DNA of 64,000 nucleotides from Phalacrocorax aristotelis (lineage: Eukaryota > Chordata > Aves > Suliformes > Phalacrocoracidae): contig NW_027441261.1 of assembly GCF_949628215.1 (NCBI RefSeq), positions 1-64,000 of the forward strand, written 5' to 3'. Numbering within the stretch: position 1 is the first letter of the stretch; each line of letters begins with the position of its first letter. Below, piece by piece: positions 61,019 to 64,000 of the stretch. The notes under the pieces are model-generated. The model saw only the letters and a list, made by a program, of their open reading frames with translations. It was not told where the DNA came from and did not search any database. A program made the position numbers and the translations under genes.

Positions 61019-62876
61019 ACGCGTACAGACCCTGCGGTGCACGTTGGTGGCCTGGCCCGCTGCGAGCTATGAAGGGGGATCCTTCCTCCCTCACCTGCAG
61101 GGACAGGCTCTCTCTTGCCTGCAGCAGGAAAGCAGCTGGCAGCCAGAGCGCCTTCAGTTTCTTCTGCTTTACCTTTCGTTGGCGTCTCCAGCTTCAGCCG
61201 AGGCAGCTCCTCTCCACAGCCGGGAAGGGCTTTGTCTATCCCTTTTCGGCCCTGCGCTGCAAGGACGGCGAGGCCGGGCAGAGAGAAGCCACGCGAGCCT
61301 GAGACGGCCGCAGTCAACGGCATCCCCGGGGGAAGGACAGACAGCCACGTCCTCAGCACGGTCTCTGGGAGAGGGAAAGAAGAAACAGCGACCGTCATTA
61401 CCGTCGATCGACCCTGGCCAAAGCCTCTCCTTGCGCAGGGGCTTCTGGACACAGCGCCCCTTCCCCGCGCTACTGCTAAGGGCCCCTGCGCCGAGGGGGA
61501 ATCCAGTGCGCTTGAGGGCCGGCTCGCTGCCTTCACGACAGGGCCTGGGGGCGGCCAAGGGCTACGCGGCACGCTGCAGGGGAGGTGCCGGGGCTGGGGG
61601 CAGGCGCACGGGGCAAGGGGGGGGCAAGGGGAGGCTGAGCGGGAGCTCCGGCGAGCCGGGGAGGCGGCCATCATCTGCGCCCTGGGCACGGGGAAAAGGT
61701 CACCGTCCTCCTCCTTTCCCTCTTCCCTTCTGTCAGCTCCCGGGGAACTCACCGCTTCTCGGGGAGCGGCCGCACCCGCAAGCCCCCAGAAATCAACACG
61801 AATCCAACCCCAAATACACCGCGCGTACCGTACGCGGCACGGCCGCCCGGCACCCGAGCGCCGGAAGACCGCGCCTCCCGCCACGCCCCGGCGAACCACG
61901 TGACAGCGCCGGCAGCCACTGCGCCTGGACTACACCTCCCGGCATGCTCTGCGCCACAACACGGCCGCCCGGCAGCCGCGCGCCGCAAGGACTACACCTC
62001 CCGGCATGCTCTGCGCCACAACACGGCCGCCCGGCAGCCGCGCGCCGCAAGGACTACACCTCCCGGCATGCTCTGCGGCACAACACGGCCGCACCGCAGC
62101 CGCGCGCCACAAGGACTGCAGCTCCCGGCATGCTCTGCGACACAACACGGCCGCCCGGCCAGCCCACAGCCGCACCACCACAGCTCCCGGCATGCTCTGC
62201 GACACAACACGGCCGCACGGCCAGCCCACAGCCACACCACCACAGCTCCCGGAATGCCGCGAGCCCGCCCTCCCGCTCTCTGACCCTGCGGGGCACCGTC
62301 CCTCCCGCCGATGCACCCGGAACCCCCACCGAGCCCTCACCACAGCCTCGCTCTCCCCACAGCTCCGCTCCGACCCGGCGCTGCCCCGCCGCAGCCCGCC
62401 TCGGGGCTTTACCCGGGACCCAGCGGCCCACCCCCCAGCCCCCGCTCACCTTCTCCCTCGCTACAGTCGCAGCCCGCTGACGCTCGGCCACAGCTCCGCT
62501 CCGCTCCGCCCTCGGCTCACACTGGCCCCCCGGAGCACGGCACCACCCCTTTTCCAGGGAGGAGCCGGCACCATCAGCCCCACTGCCCGCACCTGGGGCT
62601 CCTCCAGCCCCCGCGCGCAGCTGAGGCACAGCAGCAACGGGGGGCCCCCTCCCCTCACCCCCACAGTGCACCACCTCCTCCCCTGGGCTCCATCACAGCC
62701 CCTTGCCCCACGCAAAGGCAGCGCAAACGCAGCCCTGAGGGCAAAGGAGAGGGCAGGTGTTTGTGCAGGCGCACACGCGTAACAAGTCCCAGGAGCCATT
62801 CGTGGCTCAGGGTCCCCAACGCTCCCACTGCCCCAAGGCCACCTCGGCCGCCGTTGCCGCAGCCGCACGGAGCTGG
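61019..62876. promoter_or_regulatory. CpG-island block of L unit 13 (1858 bp)
   Basis: Full-length form with a private A-to-G change at about 61344. Minus-strand donor ends at 61753. Confidence 0.7.
61927..62262 (+). repeat. 62 bp ZNF143-motif minisatellite, unit 13 (six copies)
   Basis: Motifs at 61929, 61991, 62053, 62115, 62177 and 62239. Confidence 0.8.
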
Positions 62877-63433
62877 TGTTGGCTGGGATAGTGCTCATTT
62901 TCTCCAGAGTAGCTAGGAAGGGATAAGTTTTGGATTTATGCTCAAAACACCGTTAATAATGTAGAGATGTTTTGGTTCTTGCTGAGCACTGCTTCCACAG
63001 TCAGGCCTCTTCTGGTTCTCTCAGTGCCCCACCAGCAAGTAGGCTGGGAGAGGACACAGCTGGGAAAGCTTTCCCAGCTAACTGACCAAAGGGATATTCC
63101 ATACCATTTGACATCATGCTCAGCACACGCAGCTGGGGGAAGAAGGGGGAGTCCTTGGGGGCTACGGCATTTCTCTTCCTAACTAACCGTTACACATGAC
63201 AGAGCCCTGCTTTCCCAGAAACAGCTCAACACCTGCCCGCCGAAAAGGAGGAGCGAATTAATTCCTTGCTTTGCTTCCACGCACAGCTTTTGCTTTACCT
63301 ATTAAACCGTCTTGATCTCAACCCATGATTTTTCTCACTTTTACCCTTCCAGCTCTCTCCCCCAGCCCACTGAGGGTGGAGCGAGCAAGCAGCTCCCTGG
63401 TGCAGAGTTGCCAGCTGAGGCTAAGCCACGGCA
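62877..63433 (+). mobile_element. Full-length ERVL LTR at unit 13/14 border
   Basis: 557 bp: start variant TGTTGGCTGGGATAG and a 1 bp loss (GTCAGGCCTC). Confidence 0.8.
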
Positions 63434-64000
63434 CGCGCTTGTCCCGGTTTGGCAGGGAACGGACCGTCCGTCGCCTGGCTCCTGGAGCGACGGGCTGCTG
63501 AGCAGAGAGGGAGGCCACCAAAGGTGAGGAGCAGGGCACAGGACAGTAGGAGGAGAGAAGAGCAGCATCCGGCTGGACGGGGGCGGGGGGGCGTGTGTGC
63601 GTGTAGTGAGAAGGCACGAGGCAGGGAACAGGACGGCCAGAGGAGGACAGGGAGCCTGACGGAGGTGGAGATAAAAGCAGCAGAGAGAGGGGAAGAGCAG
63701 GACACAGACCAACAAAGAAGGATGAGGAGCAGGCTGGAGACGCACAAAGAACCTGGGGCAGGCAGCACGACAGCGAGGGAGGAAAGAAGAACAGGGGCAG
63801 GAAGCTGGACCGAGCGAGATGGAGACAGACAAGATAAGCGACAAGAACAGGGCAGAAAGGGAAGAATGAAGCCACGGGGACAGGGAGCCGAGACGGCCAA
63901 CGACGGAGGGAAGGGGCCGGGGAGGGAACACCACAAAACAAACCATGGGGCTACGTGGTACAGAGCATGAGAAGGCAGAGAATTAACAATTAGGGACAGG
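63139..64000 (+). repeat. Unit 14, cut by the window end
   Basis: Contains the ERVL 3' half, linker and the first part of the purine minisatellite. Private GCAGAGAGGGAGG in the linker. It cannot be typed as S or L because the distinguishing part lies outside. Confidence 0.9.

Larger units (their letters stand above)
57966..63138 (+). repeat. Unit 13, L type (5173 bp)
   Basis: Carries the 18 bp segment and six 62 bp repeats. Private GACAGACAGCCACG in the CpG block. Its ERVL start has TTGGCTGGGATAG as in unit 9, and a private 1 bp deletion (GTCAGGCCTC at 63000). Confidence 0.92.
10289..64000 (+). repeat. Head-to-tail macrosatellite of 3.06 kb (S) and 5.1-5.18 kb (L) units
   Basis: Measured from the conserved word GAAGAAGGGGGAGTCC, complete units begin at 12846, 15911, 18975, 24067, 27126, 30190, 33254, 38429, 43604, 48779, 51841, 54904 and 57966, and a partial one at 63139. 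The spacings give the order S S L S S S L L L S S S L. A partial L-type unit (10289-12845) precedes them. Units differ by only a few substitutions and small indels per kb, so they are kept similar by recent amplification, unequal exchange or gene conversion. All share one orientation. The array continues past the right end, so its full length is unknown. No protein-coding gene is supported in it. Confidence 0.95.

Noticed and set aside
10289-64000. Ribosomal DNA, MHM, W-type satellite or telomeric array
   Set aside because: No rRNA-like sequence; unit lengths do not fit the named avian repeats I know; TTAGGG occurs only as isolated words.

Overview
The window is vertebrate nuclear DNA, almost certainly from a bird. 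The evidence is a CR1 LINE 3' tail at about 1010-1063 (the conserved TTGGACTAG...CCTTCCAACCT...TGATTC signature), long terminal repeats of avian ERVL and ERVK type, and a gammaretrovirus-like env remnant. Nothing is organised like a bacterial genome, and no intact host protein-coding gene can be supported. The long open frames are by-products of GC-rich or purine-rich repeats. I cannot place the species or chromosome from sequence alone.

Layout. (1) 1-1063: the 3' end of an old gammaretrovirus-like provirus (broken env transmembrane gene, polypurine tract, 3' LTR) lying against a CR1 tail. (2) About 1064-10034: gene-poor flank, partly GC-rich, with a diverged tandem duplication of about 1 kb (3.7-4.7 and 4.8-5.75 kb) and low-complexity A- or CA-rich tracts. 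From about 2.4 to 9.9 kb the + strand is visibly richer in A and C than in T and G. (3) 10035-10288: a chimeric edge with an older copy of part of the array unit. (4) 10289-64000: a macrosatellite that runs off the right end.

The macrosatellite has two unit lengths in head-to-tail order. Starting at 12846 the complete units run S S L S S S L L L S S S L, with S 3059-3065 bp and L 5092-5175 bp; a partial L-type unit precedes them and a partial unit follows. Both types carry a 3' piece of an ERVL LTR, a purine-rich minisatellite (about 85 bp subrepeats), a 528 bp ERVK-like LTR inside that minisatellite, more minisatellite, and a short pyrimidine-rich segment with splice-like signals. Only L units carry a further CpG-island block of about 1.8 kb plus the 5' half of the ERVL LTR. 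All S units share one junction, so S looks like a single deletion derivative of L that was later amplified.

The most interesting element is in the CpG block: a 62 bp minisatellite (5 or 6 copies per L unit, 35 copies in the window) in which each copy carries an ACTACAnnTCCCGGCATGC-type sequence. This closely matches the ZNF143/Staf (and THAP11) promoter motif. Beside it are an E-box, an ETS site and a good minus-strand 5' splice site, so each L block looks like a leftward CpG-island promoter with a first exon. A working model (inference) is a bird macrosatellite, comparable in form to DXZ4-like arrays, whose L units carry ZNF143-type promoters for a spliced non-coding transcript and whose S units are promoterless.
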